This document shows positions 51,809 through 60,509 of a stretch of DNA of 64,000 nt, in pieces. The stretch's first letter is position 1. Every line of letters begins with the position of its first letter. Origin of the DNA: UBA11612 sp964475755 (lineage in GTDB: Bacteria; Pseudomonadota; Alphaproteobacteria; Rhodospirillales; Rhodospirillaceae); the NCBI GenBank assembly GCA_964475755.1, contig CAYYXR010000009.1, forward strand, positions 10,778 to 74,777, in the 5' to 3' direction. A program made the translations under genes and the position numbers. A model generated the notes under the pieces. The model did no database searches. It worked only from the letters and a program-made list of their open reading frames with translations, and was not told the DNA's origin.

Positions 51809-52609
51809 ATGCAGCGACACATCCACTTCGAGAATGCCGTCAACTTCCGTGACCTGGGCGGATACGCAACCGCCGACGGCCACGTTACGCGCTGGGAGGT
51901 GCTGTACCGGTCTGGGCACCTGGCCAATCTTTCCGATGCCGATATTGCGCAACTTCGCGGGCTCAATTTAAATTTCATCTGCGACTTTCGCACCGTTGAA
52001 GAGCAGCAACGTGGTCCGTCGCGCATTCCCGACGACATGAGCATCGACCGGTTAGCGCTGGACATCTGGCCGGAGGCCGCGCGGGTTCCGACCGATGTGG
52101 TCAAGAGCATGATCTTTGACGGCGAGACGATCGATCAGGTGCATGAGACGCACCGTCAGATGTACAGCAGTTTGGCTCTCGATTACGCCGACCGGTATGC
52201 GAAGATGTTTGCATCGATTTTGAAAGGCGAGGGTAAACCCTCGCTCATTCACTGCCGCGGTGGGCGTGACCGTACAGGCTTTGGCGCGGCGATGATATTG
52301 ACGGCGTTGGGCGTGCCGTGCGAGACGATCATGGACGACTATCTGCTGACCAACGCGGCGCCAACGGCTAATGATTTCATCAAGAAAATGATTAAACTCT
52401 ACGCTGAGGATACGCCGGGCCGTTCAAGGGAAGAATTGAACGCGCTGTTCAATGAGGTTTTTCCCGTGCGCGCTGAAAATTTGCAAATCGCGTTCGAGGC
52501 AGTGGAATCTAAGTACGGATCTGCCGACGGTTACATCCGCGATGCACTAGGTGTGAATGACGACGCAAAGAAAGCACTGCAGTCTTGGTTCCTGGAACCG
52601 GCGGCCTGA
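51809..52609 (+). CDS. Tyrosine/serine protein phosphatase (Y_phosphatase3-like)
   Basis: 266 residues. The family opening FENAVNFRDLGGYATADGHV and RWEVLYRSGHLANLSDADIA is followed by ICDFRTVEEQQRGPSRIPDD and the P-loop HCRGGRDRTGFGAAMILTAL with the catalytic Cys and Arg. Usually the loop reads HCTAGKDRTG; the R-G-G-R variant is a small departure. Such enzymes dephosphorylate phosphotyrosine or phosphoinositides. The gene ends directly against the convergent aldehyde dehydrogenase. Confidence 0.87.
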   Translation: MQRHIHFENAVNFRDLGGYATADGHVTRWEVLYRSGHLANLSDADIAQLRGLNLNFICDFRTVEEQQRGPSRIPDDMSIDRLALDIWPEAARVPTDVVKSMIFDGETIDQVHETHRQMYSSLALDYADRYAKMFASILKGEGKPSLIHCRGGRDRTGFGAAMILTALGVPCETIMDDYLLTNAAPTANDFIKKMIKLYAEDTPGRSREELNALFNEVFPVRAENLQIAFEAVESKYGSADGYIRDALGVNDDAKKALQSWFLEPAA

Positions 52610-54100
52610 TCACTCTCCGTGATTGATTATGATGGTCTTGGTGGTGGAGAAGTCGTGCAGGGCCTCTAGGCCTTTCTCGCGCCCGTGGCCTGATTTCTTG
52701 AATCCGCCGAATGGCAATTCCACGCCGCCGCCCGCGCCATAGGCGTTGATATAAACCTGTCCGGATCGTATCGCGCGCGCGACGCGCATCGCGCGCGAGC
52801 CGTCTTTGGTCCACACGCCCGCGCCAAGGCCGTAGTCGGTATCGTTGGCGATGCGGATGGCTTCGGCCTCGTCCTTGAATGGAATCATGGATAGTACGGG
52901 CCCGAAAACCTCTTCGCGGCCCATTTCGCTGTCGGGGGGTACAGGACCAAACAAAATCGGCGGCACAAAGAATCCGTCGGGCGATGCTTCACCGGCGACT
53001 TTGCCTTCGGCGAGCACCGGAATGCCTTCGGCTTTGGCGCGTTCAACGAATTGTCGCACGCGGGTTTGCTGCTTGGCGTTGATCAGGGCACCGAAATCGT
53101 AATCGCCATGGTGCGGGCCAGTGACCAGCGAACTAAATTTTGCCGCAAATGCCTTTACCACCCGGTCCCATGCGCTTTGCTCGACCAGCAGGCGGCTGCC
53201 CGCAACACAAGTTTGTCCGCTGTTCACGATAATCGCGCTTGTGATTGTCGGGATGGCGGCCTCGAGGTCGGCGTCATCGAAAAATACCTGGGGCGACTTA
53301 CCGCCCAGTTCCAATGTCACGGCAGCGTGATGACCTGCGGCAGCGCGCTGCACCAGCGTTCCAACTTCCGGCGAGCCGGTGAAGGTGATGAAGTCCACAT
53401 CCTTGTGAGATGCCAAAGCTGCGCCGGCCTCTTCGCCGAGGCCGGTTACGACATTCAAAACTCCGGGCGGAACACCCGCGTCCAGCGCGAGTTCGGCGAT
53501 GCGTAGCGCGGACAGGCACGCGTCCTCGGCGGCTTTAACGACCATCGTGTTGCCCATGGCCAAAGCAGGGGCGGATGTGCGGCCCATCATCTGCGTCGGC
53601 GAGTTCCAGGGAATGATGGCGCCGACCACGCCGCGCGGTTCGCGGAACGTCATGGCGACAAAGCCGTTGTTGAGCGGAATGGTCTCGCCGCCGGTTTTGT
53701 CCGCCGCGCCAGCGTAAAATTCGTAATACCGGGAGAGCACAGTGACGTCGCCGCGTGCGGATTTGATCGTCTTGCCCACGTCGCGGGCGTCAAGCTGCGA
53801 GAGTTCCTCATGGTTCTCAGCGATCAGGGCGGAGAGTTTCATCAAAATGCGGCCGCGCTCGGCGGGCGGCATTTTTGGCCACGGGCCGTCGTCGAAAGCT
53901 TTGCGCGCGGCGGCGACCGCCAAATCCACGTCGGCCATTTTGCCACGTGGGATGGACGCAAAAATATGCCCGTCGGATGGGCAGATCATGTCGATGCGCT
54001 CGCCGGACGCCGCGTTGACCAATTGGCCGTTCACCACCATTTTGCGGTGCCCGATGATATCGACGTGCATGGCGTCCTTTGATTGCGCGGTAGCCGTCAT
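52610..54100 (-). CDS. NAD(P)-dependent aldehyde dehydrogenase
   Basis: 496 residues. Family blocks: GAIIPWNSPTQMMGRTSAPA, the cofactor loop ITFTGSPEVGTLVQRAA, the general base Glu in LELGGKSPQVFFDD, the nucleophile Cys in VNSGQTCVAGSRLLVE, and GREEVFGPVLSMIPF. The usual active-site pair is present and the length is standard. The C-terminal ELPFGGFKKSGHGREKGLEA matches the broad-range ALDH group. Substrate unknown; it could oxidise aldehydes from the lyase encoded downstream on the other strand. Confidence 0.92.
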   Translation of the reverse strand: MTATAQSKDAMHVDIIGHRKMVVNGQLVNAASGERIDMICPSDGHIFASIPRGKMADVDLAVAAARKAFDDGPWPKMPPAERGRILMKLSALIAENHEELSQLDARDVGKTIKSARGDVTVLSRYYEFYAGAADKTGGETIPLNNGFVAMTFREPRGVVGAIIPWNSPTQMMGRTSAPALAMGNTMVVKAAEDACLSALRIAELALDAGVPPGVLNVVTGLGEEAGAALASHKDVDFITFTGSPEVGTLVQRAAAGHHAAVTLELGGKSPQVFFDDADLEAAIPTITSAIIVNSGQTCVAGSRLLVEQSAWDRVVKAFAAKFSSLVTGPHHGDYDFGALINAKQQTRVRQFVERAKAEGIPVLAEGKVAGEASPDGFFVPPILFGPVPPDSEMGREEVFGPVLSMIPFKDEAEAIRIANDTDYGLGAGVWTKDGSRAMRVARAIRSGQVYINAYGAGGGVELPFGGFKKSGHGREKGLEALHDFSTTKTIIINHGE

Positions 54101-54216
54101 TGCACACTCCCTGAACGAATCTCGAAATCAGTTTTAAGTGTATTCCAGCAGCGGTAATAGGGGTATCTGTGCTTTAATTTAAAGGGCGGATTCGCCGCCA
54201 AAGGGGAGCCTGCTTC

Positions 54217-55374
54217 ATGCCGTATGAGCCCGAACAACACTGCCCGCTGGACGGGTTGCGTGTGCTCGATCTCTCGCGCCTTGTCGCGGGAAATATGCTG
54301 AGCCTGCAGCTTGCCGATTTCGGCGCGGAAGTGATCAAGCTGGAACCGTCGCGCGGCGATCCGCTGCGCCATTGGACCGATGAAGGCGTCTCGCCTTATT
54401 GGAAAGTCTATGGCCGCAACAAGAAGAGCATTCGCATCGATCTGAAAACCGATGACGGCAAGGCAGCGTTCCACAAACTTTTGAAAACGTCGCATGTGCT
54501 GATCGAAAGCTTCCGTCCCGGTGTGATGGAAGCGCTCGGCTTTGATCCCGAGACCGTGTTGGCGATCAATCCTAAGATTGTTTTTGTGCGCGTATCCGGT
54601 TGGGGACAAACCGGCCCCTACAAAAGAAAACCGGGATTCGGCAGTTTGATGGAAGCCATGAGCGGGTTTGCCGCCAAGAACGGTTTTGCCGACAAGCCGC
54701 CGGCGCTGCCGAATATGGCGCTGGCCGACATGGTTGCCGGATTGTCAGGTGCGTTCGCGGTGATGGTCGCATTGCGCGAAGCGGAAAAAGAAAGCGGCGC
54801 GGGTCAGGTGATCGATCTTTCGTTGCTGGAACCGCTGCATTCGATTTTGGGACCGGACGCGGCGCAATACAAAATCACCGGCGAGGTGCCGCCGCGTTCT
54901 GGAAATCGAGCGTCGATCACCGCACCGAGAAATGTTTATAAATCGTCGGATGGAAAATGGGTGGCGCTGACGGGCTCGACTCAGGATATGGCGCGCAGAT
55001 TATTTGCGGCCATTGGCCGTCCGGAAATGATCGACGATCCGAAGTTCAAGGATAACGCCGCGCGGCTCGATCACGTGGATGAGTTGGACGAAATTATTCA
55101 GGACTTTATCGGCGGAAAGACACTCGCCGAGAATCTGGCGTTTTTCGAGAAAGCCCAGGTGACGGTTGGCCCGGTGTACGATCCGCCTGATTTTGCGGCC
55201 GATGCGCATGTTTTGGCGCGCGGTGTGCTGGTGGAAGTGCCCGATAGCGACCTCAAAAGCGTTCCCATGCACGATGTTGTGCCCCGTTTGTCGCGCACGC
55301 CCGGCGCTATCCGCCGCAAAGCCCCGGATTTAGGCGCCGATGAGGCTGAAATTCTTGGCAAATTGGACGGTTGA
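54217..55374 (+). CDS. CaiB/BaiF family CoA transferase
   Basis: 385 residues. Typical blocks: GLRVLDLSRLVAGNMLSLQL, ADFGAEVIKLEPSRGDPLR, KKSIRIDLKTDDGKAAFHKL and the active-site Asp in MALADMVAGLSGAFAVMVAL. Class III CoA transferases move CoA between acyl groups. An AAAGGGGA ribosome site precedes the ATG. The CitE-like lyase starts 42 bp after its stop, so the pair may activate and cleave a C4-C5 acid. A role downstream of steroid breakdown is only a guess. Confidence 0.9.
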   Translation: MPYEPEQHCPLDGLRVLDLSRLVAGNMLSLQLADFGAEVIKLEPSRGDPLRHWTDEGVSPYWKVYGRNKKSIRIDLKTDDGKAAFHKLLKTSHVLIESFRPGVMEALGFDPETVLAINPKIVFVRVSGWGQTGPYKRKPGFGSLMEAMSGFAAKNGFADKPPALPNMALADMVAGLSGAFAVMVALREAEKESGAGQVIDLSLLEPLHSILGPDAAQYKITGEVPPRSGNRASITAPRNVYKSSDGKWVALTGSTQDMARRLFAAIGRPEMIDDPKFKDNAARLDHVDELDEIIQDFIGGKTLAENLAFFEKAQVTVGPVYDPPDFAADAHVLARGVLVEVPDSDLKSVPMHDVVPRLSRTPGAIRRKAPDLGADEAEILGKLDG

Positions 55375-55416
55375 ACCGTGCACGTTGTGCGTACATGTCA
55401 CGGTTTTGAGGTGTAA

Positions 55417-56253
55417 ATGAAACGGAAAACGGTGCTTTTTGTTCCGGTTTTGGCGGAAAAGCATCTCGCCAAGGCCTCCGAGCGGGGCGCCGACGCCATC
55501 GTGCTCGATTTGGAAGATTCCATCGCGCCGGATTCTAAACTAAAAGCGCGCGAGTCACTCGGCGATGCGGTCGCGTTCCTGAAAAAGAACAACACTGAAG
55601 TGTGGGTGCGCGTGAACAATATGCCCGAGCTTCTTGCCGCCGACTTGGCGGCGACGGTGCAAGACGGCGTGAACGGCGTGATGATTTCGAAAGTCGAACG
55701 CGCGCTTGGACTGACCTCCATCACCTCCGAAATTTCCCGGCTTGAAACGGCGCGCGGTATGGCGGCCAATCACACCGGCATTTGCGCAACACTGGAAACG
55801 CCGGCGGGCGTATTGGCGGCGGCGTCCATCGCAGCGGTGCCGCGCCTCAAGGCGCTCGCTTTCGGCGGTGAAGATTTTGCCGCGTCCCTTGGCATCGAGC
55901 CGCGCCACTCCGCGCTGAAAGCACCGGGACAAATGGTCGTGCTCGCCGCGGCCTCGCAAGGTTTGGAAAGCTGGGGTGTGATCGGCTCGATCGCCAACCA
56001 TTCGAATATGACCCGGTTTGCGCGCGAAGTAAGGTTATCCCGCGCGCTGGGCACCACGACCGTCATCTGCATTCACCCCAAGCAGGTTGAAACCGCGAAC
56101 GCAATTTTCAATGACGCCGCCGATAAGGCGTGGGCGGAGGACGTGATCCGCACCTATGACGCGGCCAAAGCGCGCGGCGAGGGCAGCATCTCTGTTGACG
56201 GTCAGATGATCGACGAGGCGGTGTACGTGCGCGCGAAAAAGATGTTGGAGTAG
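55417..56253 (+). CDS. HpcH/HpaI-type CoA lyase (CitE family)
   Basis: 278 residues, TIM barrel. Characteristic segments are KASERGADAIVLDLEDSIAP, VWVRVNNM, VMISKVER, LETPAGVLAAASIAA, FGGEDFAASLGIEPRH and VICIHPKQVETANAIF. Relatives cleave citramalyl-CoA, malyl-CoA or citryl-CoA in an Mg-dependent way. With a CaiB-type CoA transferase immediately upstream it could form a short pathway from a free acid to acyl-CoA and pyruvate or glyoxylate. GAGGTG precedes the ATG. Confidence 0.9.
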   Translation: MKRKTVLFVPVLAEKHLAKASERGADAIVLDLEDSIAPDSKLKARESLGDAVAFLKKNNTEVWVRVNNMPELLAADLAATVQDGVNGVMISKVERALGLTSITSEISRLETARGMAANHTGICATLETPAGVLAAASIAAVPRLKALAFGGEDFAASLGIEPRHSALKAPGQMVVLAAASQGLESWGVIGSIANHSNMTRFAREVRLSRALGTTTVICIHPKQVETANAIFNDAADKAWAEDVIRTYDAAKARGEGSISVDGQMIDEAVYVRAKKMLE

Positions 56254-56256
56254 AAC

Positions 56257-56889
56257 TTGAAAATCGCAGTTGTAGGTGCGACCGGAGCGACGGGCCGTAG
56301 TGTGCTGAAGCGCGCACTATCGGGTGAGCACGACGTCATCGCCGTGGCGCGTCGCCCCGAGCGATTAAATCCGGCCGCGTGGCTGTCTGTTGTGCGGGGT
56401 GATGTGCTTTCTCCCGGCGGGCTGGCCGGCGCGTTTGAAGGCGCGGACGCGGTCACCAGCTGCATCGGGCCGGACACGAATTTTTCGCCCGGCACGCTCA
56501 TGTCCAGCGGGACGGCTAACATTCTCGCGGAATGCAAACGCGCGCGAGTGCGGCGCTTTGTCATGCAAAGCGGCATAAATCTCACCGACGGACGCGAGCT
56601 GGCCTGGCCGAACCGCCTTGCGGTACGCATTATGCGCCGGATTTTCGCCGCGGCCATTGCAGATAAAGCTGAGGCAGAACGCATGACGCAGAATAGCCAA
56701 TTAGAGTGGGTCATCCTGCGACCGGTGGTGATGTGGGACAGACCGGCGGCGGGACACTATACGGCGGGGGTGCGGGCGCGGGTCGCGCCGCTGTCCCCGA
56801 TTTCCTTCAAGGACTGCGCCGACTGTTTGTTGCGCGCGGCGGTGGGCGAGCCGGACTGGACCGGGCAAATTCTCAACGTGGGGCGCTAA
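56257..56889 (+). CDS. NAD(P)-binding protein (NmrA/SDR atypical type)
   Basis: 210 residues. The nucleotide loop is KIAVVGATGATGRSVLKRAL, followed by VIAVARRPERL and the LRPVVMWDRPAAGHY part of NAD(P)H-binding NmrA-like proteins. A YxxxK motif is not seen. The start is TTG at 56257 with GGAG nine bases upstream, 3 bp after the lyase stop, so it belongs to that operon. Relatives are flavin or quinone reductases and redox sensors; the role is unknown. Confidence 0.8.
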   Translation: MKIAVVGATGATGRSVLKRALSGEHDVIAVARRPERLNPAAWLSVVRGDVLSPGGLAGAFEGADAVTSCIGPDTNFSPGTLMSSGTANILAECKRARVRRFVMQSGINLTDGRELAWPNRLAVRIMRRIFAAAIADKAEAERMTQNSQLEWVILRPVVMWDRPAAGHYTAGVRARVAPLSPISFKDCADCLLRAAVGEPDWTGQILNVGR

Positions 56890-56950
56890 TGAAACTCCTA
56901 TACAATTGTTGCTCATGTATTTCTAGAAACGCAGAGAAAGGGAACGGTCC

Positions 56951-57349
56951 ATGATTCGAGGGAGTTGCATGTGCGGCGGCATCAAGTACGAGATTTCCGG
57001 CGCGTTGACGGATGCGCGCAATTGCCACTGCTCCATGTGCCAAAAGCTGCAAGGCGGTGCGTTTCGAAGCCGGGCCTCAGTTCAGTCCGCTGACTTTAAG
57101 TTCACTCAAGGCGCGGACCTTGTCACTTACTACGAGTCTTCAAAGGGAACGCATCGTGGATTTTGCCGCGTGTGCGGATCGCCCATTCACAGCAAATTCG
57201 ACGATCACCCCTCTGTTTATGGATTGCCGTTGGGGCCTCTCGATGATGATCCGAAGGTAAAACCGGAGATGAACATCCATGTCGCCAGCAAGGCGCCCTG
57301 GTTCGAGATAACGGATACGCTTCCTCAGTTTTCGGAAGGTACTGATTGA
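56951..57349 (+). CDS. GFA/CENP-V-family zinc protein
   Basis: 132 residues with the Mss4-like zinc pattern: CMCGGIKYEI, CHCSMCQKLQGGAFRSRASV and FCRVCGSPIHSKFD, giving the C-x-C...C-x-C-x2-C...C-x2-C ligands of glutathione-dependent formaldehyde-activating enzyme homologues. Most such bacterial proteins have no proven activity. AAAGGGAACGG precedes the ATG, about 60 bp after the previous gene. Convergent with the TonB receptor gene. Confidence 0.88.
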   Translation: MIRGSCMCGGIKYEISGALTDARNCHCSMCQKLQGGAFRSRASVQSADFKFTQGADLVTYYESSKGTHRGFCRVCGSPIHSKFDDHPSVYGLPLGPLDDDPKVKPEMNIHVASKAPWFEITDTLPQFSEGTD

Positions 57350-57407
57350 AAACCAGATGAATAGCCATTCCAACGGGAATTCAATCTTCTAGTCGTTCAC
57401 TTCCGCC

Positions 57408-59354
57408 TTAAAAATCCACGGTGAGTTGCAGCGTGCCCTTGCGCGGGGACGTCGGCCGCCACAGGCGTTCGTTGCCGCTGGCCAGCCAGACGTATGAATT
57501 CAAAACGTTGGTAACCTGCGCGCGCAGCTGCGCAGGCGTGCCGTACAGGTCGAAGCGATAGCGTACGCCCAGATCGAGCGTGGTGTTGGCTTTGACCTTG
57601 AAGGTGTTCTCGATATTCGCGTAGTACGACGACGCATGCGAGACGCGGCCATCGACCGAAAATCCGCCCCAGCTTTCCGGTCCGTATTGCACGTTCATGT
57701 TTACAGTTACCGGTTCGCTGCCCGTCGGGATCTTTCCGATAACGCCCTGCTCGACAAAATCGCCCGAGACCCGGGCCTTGAGCAGCACGAGCCCGCCGAC
57801 GATACGAAGTCCTTCGATAGGTTCGCCGGTCAGCGAGAGCTCAACGCCTTTGTGGCTGATGTTGCCGAGCTGACGGTATGTGTTGGAATCGTCGGTCGAG
57901 AAGAACGGCTTCTTGACCTGAAAGACACCGGCAACCAAGCGCAGGGACGGTCCGAAGGAATAGCGGAAGCCCCCGTCGATCTGACTGGTGGTGCTGGCCG
58001 GCACGCCTTCGCCCTCGTTTGTTGAGACCGCCGGTGCATTGGGCGAATCTTCCAATCCGCGGGTATAGCTGGCGTACAGCGCAAGTCGCTCGGTGAGGTA
58101 GGCGGCGAGAGTGGTGTTGTAGAGCCAAGTGCTGTTCGAGGCCTTGGTTATGGGCAACGTCGTCGTGCGCTCGTAAAAAACGCGTTGAAGGCCGGCGCTG
58201 AATTCGCCGACGCCGCGCCACTGCGCCTCGTAGTTCAGGCCGATACTGCCTTCGTGCACGTGCTCCTTGTTGCGCGGCAGGGTTTGGAAATCGGGATCCG
58301 GGATGCCGTCGGGCAGGCGTTCGCCGAGGACGGTGGTTCCGGCATCGACGCGGTCCACACCGCCGCTGCCTTGAATCGCCGACCGGCCGCGCGCATTCAG
58401 GCTGAGCGTGTGCCGCCGCGGACCTTCGGCAATTATTCTGGAAACCCTGAACTCACCCGAAGTTGATTCGCTGGGAAAGAGTTCATTGGGAAATTTCCAG
58501 AATTGCAGGTTCGCCGCGCCGTCGGGCTGCACATCGAAGTACATGGTCAGCCGCGTTTTGGGTTTGGCCGCTATGGAGCGGAACAGCCCCATCTTGACCT
58601 GCCAGTCCGACCAGGTGCCGCGGGCGATGGCGCCGAAGGTGGAATCGCGCTTGTTGATTTCGGACCATTCCGGCACGCGCCGAATGCTGCGCTTTATCTT
58701 CGGCGGCGCGTATAGACCGCCGGTGAATATCCAGGGGCCGAATTCGTCGTCATCGGTGCGCGCCTGGCTCCAGAAGGGAATGACCTCGACGTTCTGGCCG
58801 ATTCGCCAGCGGCCGATGACGGCGCCGGAAAATTTGTAGCGGCTCGAGCGGTGATCGAAGACTTCACGTTCGACGCCGAGGCCGACACCGAGGCTGAAGG
58901 TGTCCGAGAAAATCGGGATTTGGGCATCCAGTTCAACGCCGGTCGCGTCGTAGGGCCCTAGTTTCAATACGGCGCTGAGCGCGTAATCGTCGCCGGGAAT
59001 GCGCAGGCTATAATCGGCGATGCCGGTCGGTGAGGGAAACGGATAGGACTGTGCCGTGAGGCCGACGCGCACGGTGCTTTGCCCAAATAATCGGTTGGAC
59101 AGCTCGATGCCGCCACCGGCCACGGGACCGTGAAAATAAAGCCCCTCGATGCGGATGTTGCCCGCCTGGCGCGGATTGAACCCGCGCGCGCTGCCGGAGT
59201 TGTAAAGACCGATGCTTTCCGAGCCGACCGTGGTGCCGAACGCATCCTGTGCTGCGTCCACCACATTCTCGTCGGCGCGCTGCGCCCAGGCGGAAGTATT
59301 GATCAGAAGGACACACGCAACAGTGATACTTTTTAGGGTACGGATTAACAACAT
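57408..59354 (-). CDS. TonB-dependent outer membrane receptor
   Basis: 648 residues: a signal peptide (TLKSITVACVLLINTSAWA), a plug region with SESIGLYNSGSARGFNPRQA and GNIRIEGLYFHGP, then a long beta barrel ending in the C-terminal strand GTLQLTVDF with terminal Phe, as required for outer-membrane insertion. The plug resembles that of siderophore-type receptors, and the barrel includes SNTYRQLGNISHKGVELSLT and NVLNSYVWLASGNERLWRPT. The transported compound is unknown. No ribosome site is obvious at the ATG. Confidence 0.88.
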   Translation of the reverse strand: MLLIRTLKSITVACVLLINTSAWAQRADENVVDAAQDAFGTTVGSESIGLYNSGSARGFNPRQAGNIRIEGLYFHGPVAGGGIELSNRLFGQSTVRVGLTAQSYPFPSPTGIADYSLRIPGDDYALSAVLKLGPYDATGVELDAQIPIFSDTFSLGVGLGVEREVFDHRSSRYKFSGAVIGRWRIGQNVEVIPFWSQARTDDDEFGPWIFTGGLYAPPKIKRSIRRVPEWSEINKRDSTFGAIARGTWSDWQVKMGLFRSIAAKPKTRLTMYFDVQPDGAANLQFWKFPNELFPSESTSGEFRVSRIIAEGPRRHTLSLNARGRSAIQGSGGVDRVDAGTTVLGERLPDGIPDPDFQTLPRNKEHVHEGSIGLNYEAQWRGVGEFSAGLQRVFYERTTTLPITKASNSTWLYNTTLAAYLTERLALYASYTRGLEDSPNAPAVSTNEGEGVPASTTSQIDGGFRYSFGPSLRLVAGVFQVKKPFFSTDDSNTYRQLGNISHKGVELSLTGEPIEGLRIVGGLVLLKARVSGDFVEQGVIGKIPTGSEPVTVNMNVQYGPESWGGFSVDGRVSHASSYYANIENTFKVKANTTLDLGVRYRFDLYGTPAQLRAQVTNVLNSYVWLASGNERLWRPTSPRKGTLQLTVDF

Positions 59355-59373
59355 GAAAAGTTACAGGCGTCCC

Positions 59374-59811
59374 TCAGCGCTTGGATTTCGGTTTCGCGCT
59401 TTTTGATTTCGCCCGTTCTTTCGTGGGGGCTTTCGCCTTTGCCTTGGCTTTAGCGGGGGCCTTTGTTTTGCTTTTGGACTTTGGGGTCTCTTCCTTGAAA
59501 TGCGACCGCGCGGAAACGACGCCCTTCTTGAGGTCTTTCCATGCCAGATCAATGGCGACGCTCAGGTCTTTCCAGGCAGCTTTGCTCGGCCCCTTGAGGC
59601 CTTTGATGCGCGTTTCCAGATCCTTCTGCTTGGCCTTGAGGTATTTGATCTCTTCGACAACGTGCGGTCTTGCGGCATCCGACAACTGAGTAATTCTGGC
59701 GGCTGTTTTTTTGCCGGCGTCCTTGGCGATGGCTTGAAACGTCTTAAGCTCTGCGTTCACTTCCTTCAGGCTTGCCGACATCTTTTCAACGTAGTCCTTG
59801 CGCGACGTCAT
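59374..59811 (-). CDS. Lys/Ala-rich helical protein with histone H1-like tail
   Basis: 145 residues from the ATG at 59811 (AAAGGGAC upstream); the frame is open to 59907. The first ~100 residues are helical with coiled-coil character (MSASLKEVNAELKTFQAIAK, EEIKYLKAKQKDLETRIKGL), and the last ~40 are a repetitive basic tail (SKSKTKAPAKAKAKAKAPTK). Such tails bind DNA or other polyanions non-specifically, as in bacterial histone H1-like proteins. It lies 19 bp upstream of the TonB receptor on the same strand. Family not identified. Confidence 0.72.
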   Translation of the reverse strand: MTSRKDYVEKMSASLKEVNAELKTFQAIAKDAGKKTAARITQLSDAARPHVVEEIKYLKAKQKDLETRIKGLKGPSKAAWKDLSVAIDLAWKDLKKGVVSARSHFKEETPKSKSKTKAPAKAKAKAKAPTKERAKSKSAKPKSKR

Positions 59812-59961
59812 GCGTGTCCCTTTTGTGCGGTCCATACCCGTAGATGGACGGCGACTGTACTCAATTTGATTTCGGATCGGGAGACCCGAATTCGCACATT
59901 TATGCATTTTGCCGAGCGCGCGGGAGCACGGACCGATGGGTCTGGCAAATGGTGTGCCTAG

Positions 59962-60450
59962 TCATCTGCCCTTTTTTGCCATCCATTCGCGGGCGAGATC
60001 TTGCGCATCGGCGATCTGTTCCGCAGTCATATTCCGCGCCGCGTCATCTCGCGCAAACCTCGCATCCCGGGAAAATCTTCCATCGGTGCTAAACGCCGCA
60101 GCCAGTTCGTACCACATGTAAGCGCGCAGAAAGTCCTGCGGCACCCCGCGGCCTGTCGCATACATACGGCCAATGATGGATTGAGCCGGGGCGTGGCCCT
60201 GATCGGCGGCAAGGGTGTGCCACTTCAATGCCTCGGCATAGTTTTGCGGGACGCCACGGCCTAGGAAGTAAAGTTGCCCGACATTGTATTGAGCGGTCGC
60301 GTTACCGTTTTCGGCGAACGGACGCCACTCAAGCATAGCTGCGGCATAATCGCCGCGCTCGTAGGCCCTCACGCCTTTGTTGAAGTCCTGCCCGGCTGAC
60401 GGTGTTGTCAGAAAGAGGAACACAGCAATGACAGTCAGCAGGCGCTTCAT
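59962..60450 (-). CDS. Exported Sel1-repeat protein
   Basis: 162 residues from the ATG at 60450, giving a signal peptide (MKRLLTVIAVFLFLTTPSAG). Two or three Sel1/TPR-like repeats follow: GVRAYERGDYAAAMLEWRPF, AQYNVGQLYFLGRGVPQNYA and IIGRMYATGRGVPQDFLRAY, then a helical C-terminus (EQIADAQDLAREWMAKKGR). Sel1 repeats mediate protein contacts in the envelope. The frame extends upstream to 60513, but that part is not a signal sequence. It follows the desaturase gene in the same direction. Confidence 0.85.
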   Translation of the reverse strand: MKRLLTVIAVFLFLTTPSAGQDFNKGVRAYERGDYAAAMLEWRPFAENGNATAQYNVGQLYFLGRGVPQNYAEALKWHTLAADQGHAPAQSIIGRMYATGRGVPQDFLRAYMWYELAAAFSTDGRFSRDARFARDDAARNMTAEQIADAQDLAREWMAKKGR

Positions 60451-60509
60451 GCCAAAAAGCCCGACAGCGGTCGGCGTTTTCGCAATTTGGCCTGTATGCC
60501 GAAAGGGAT

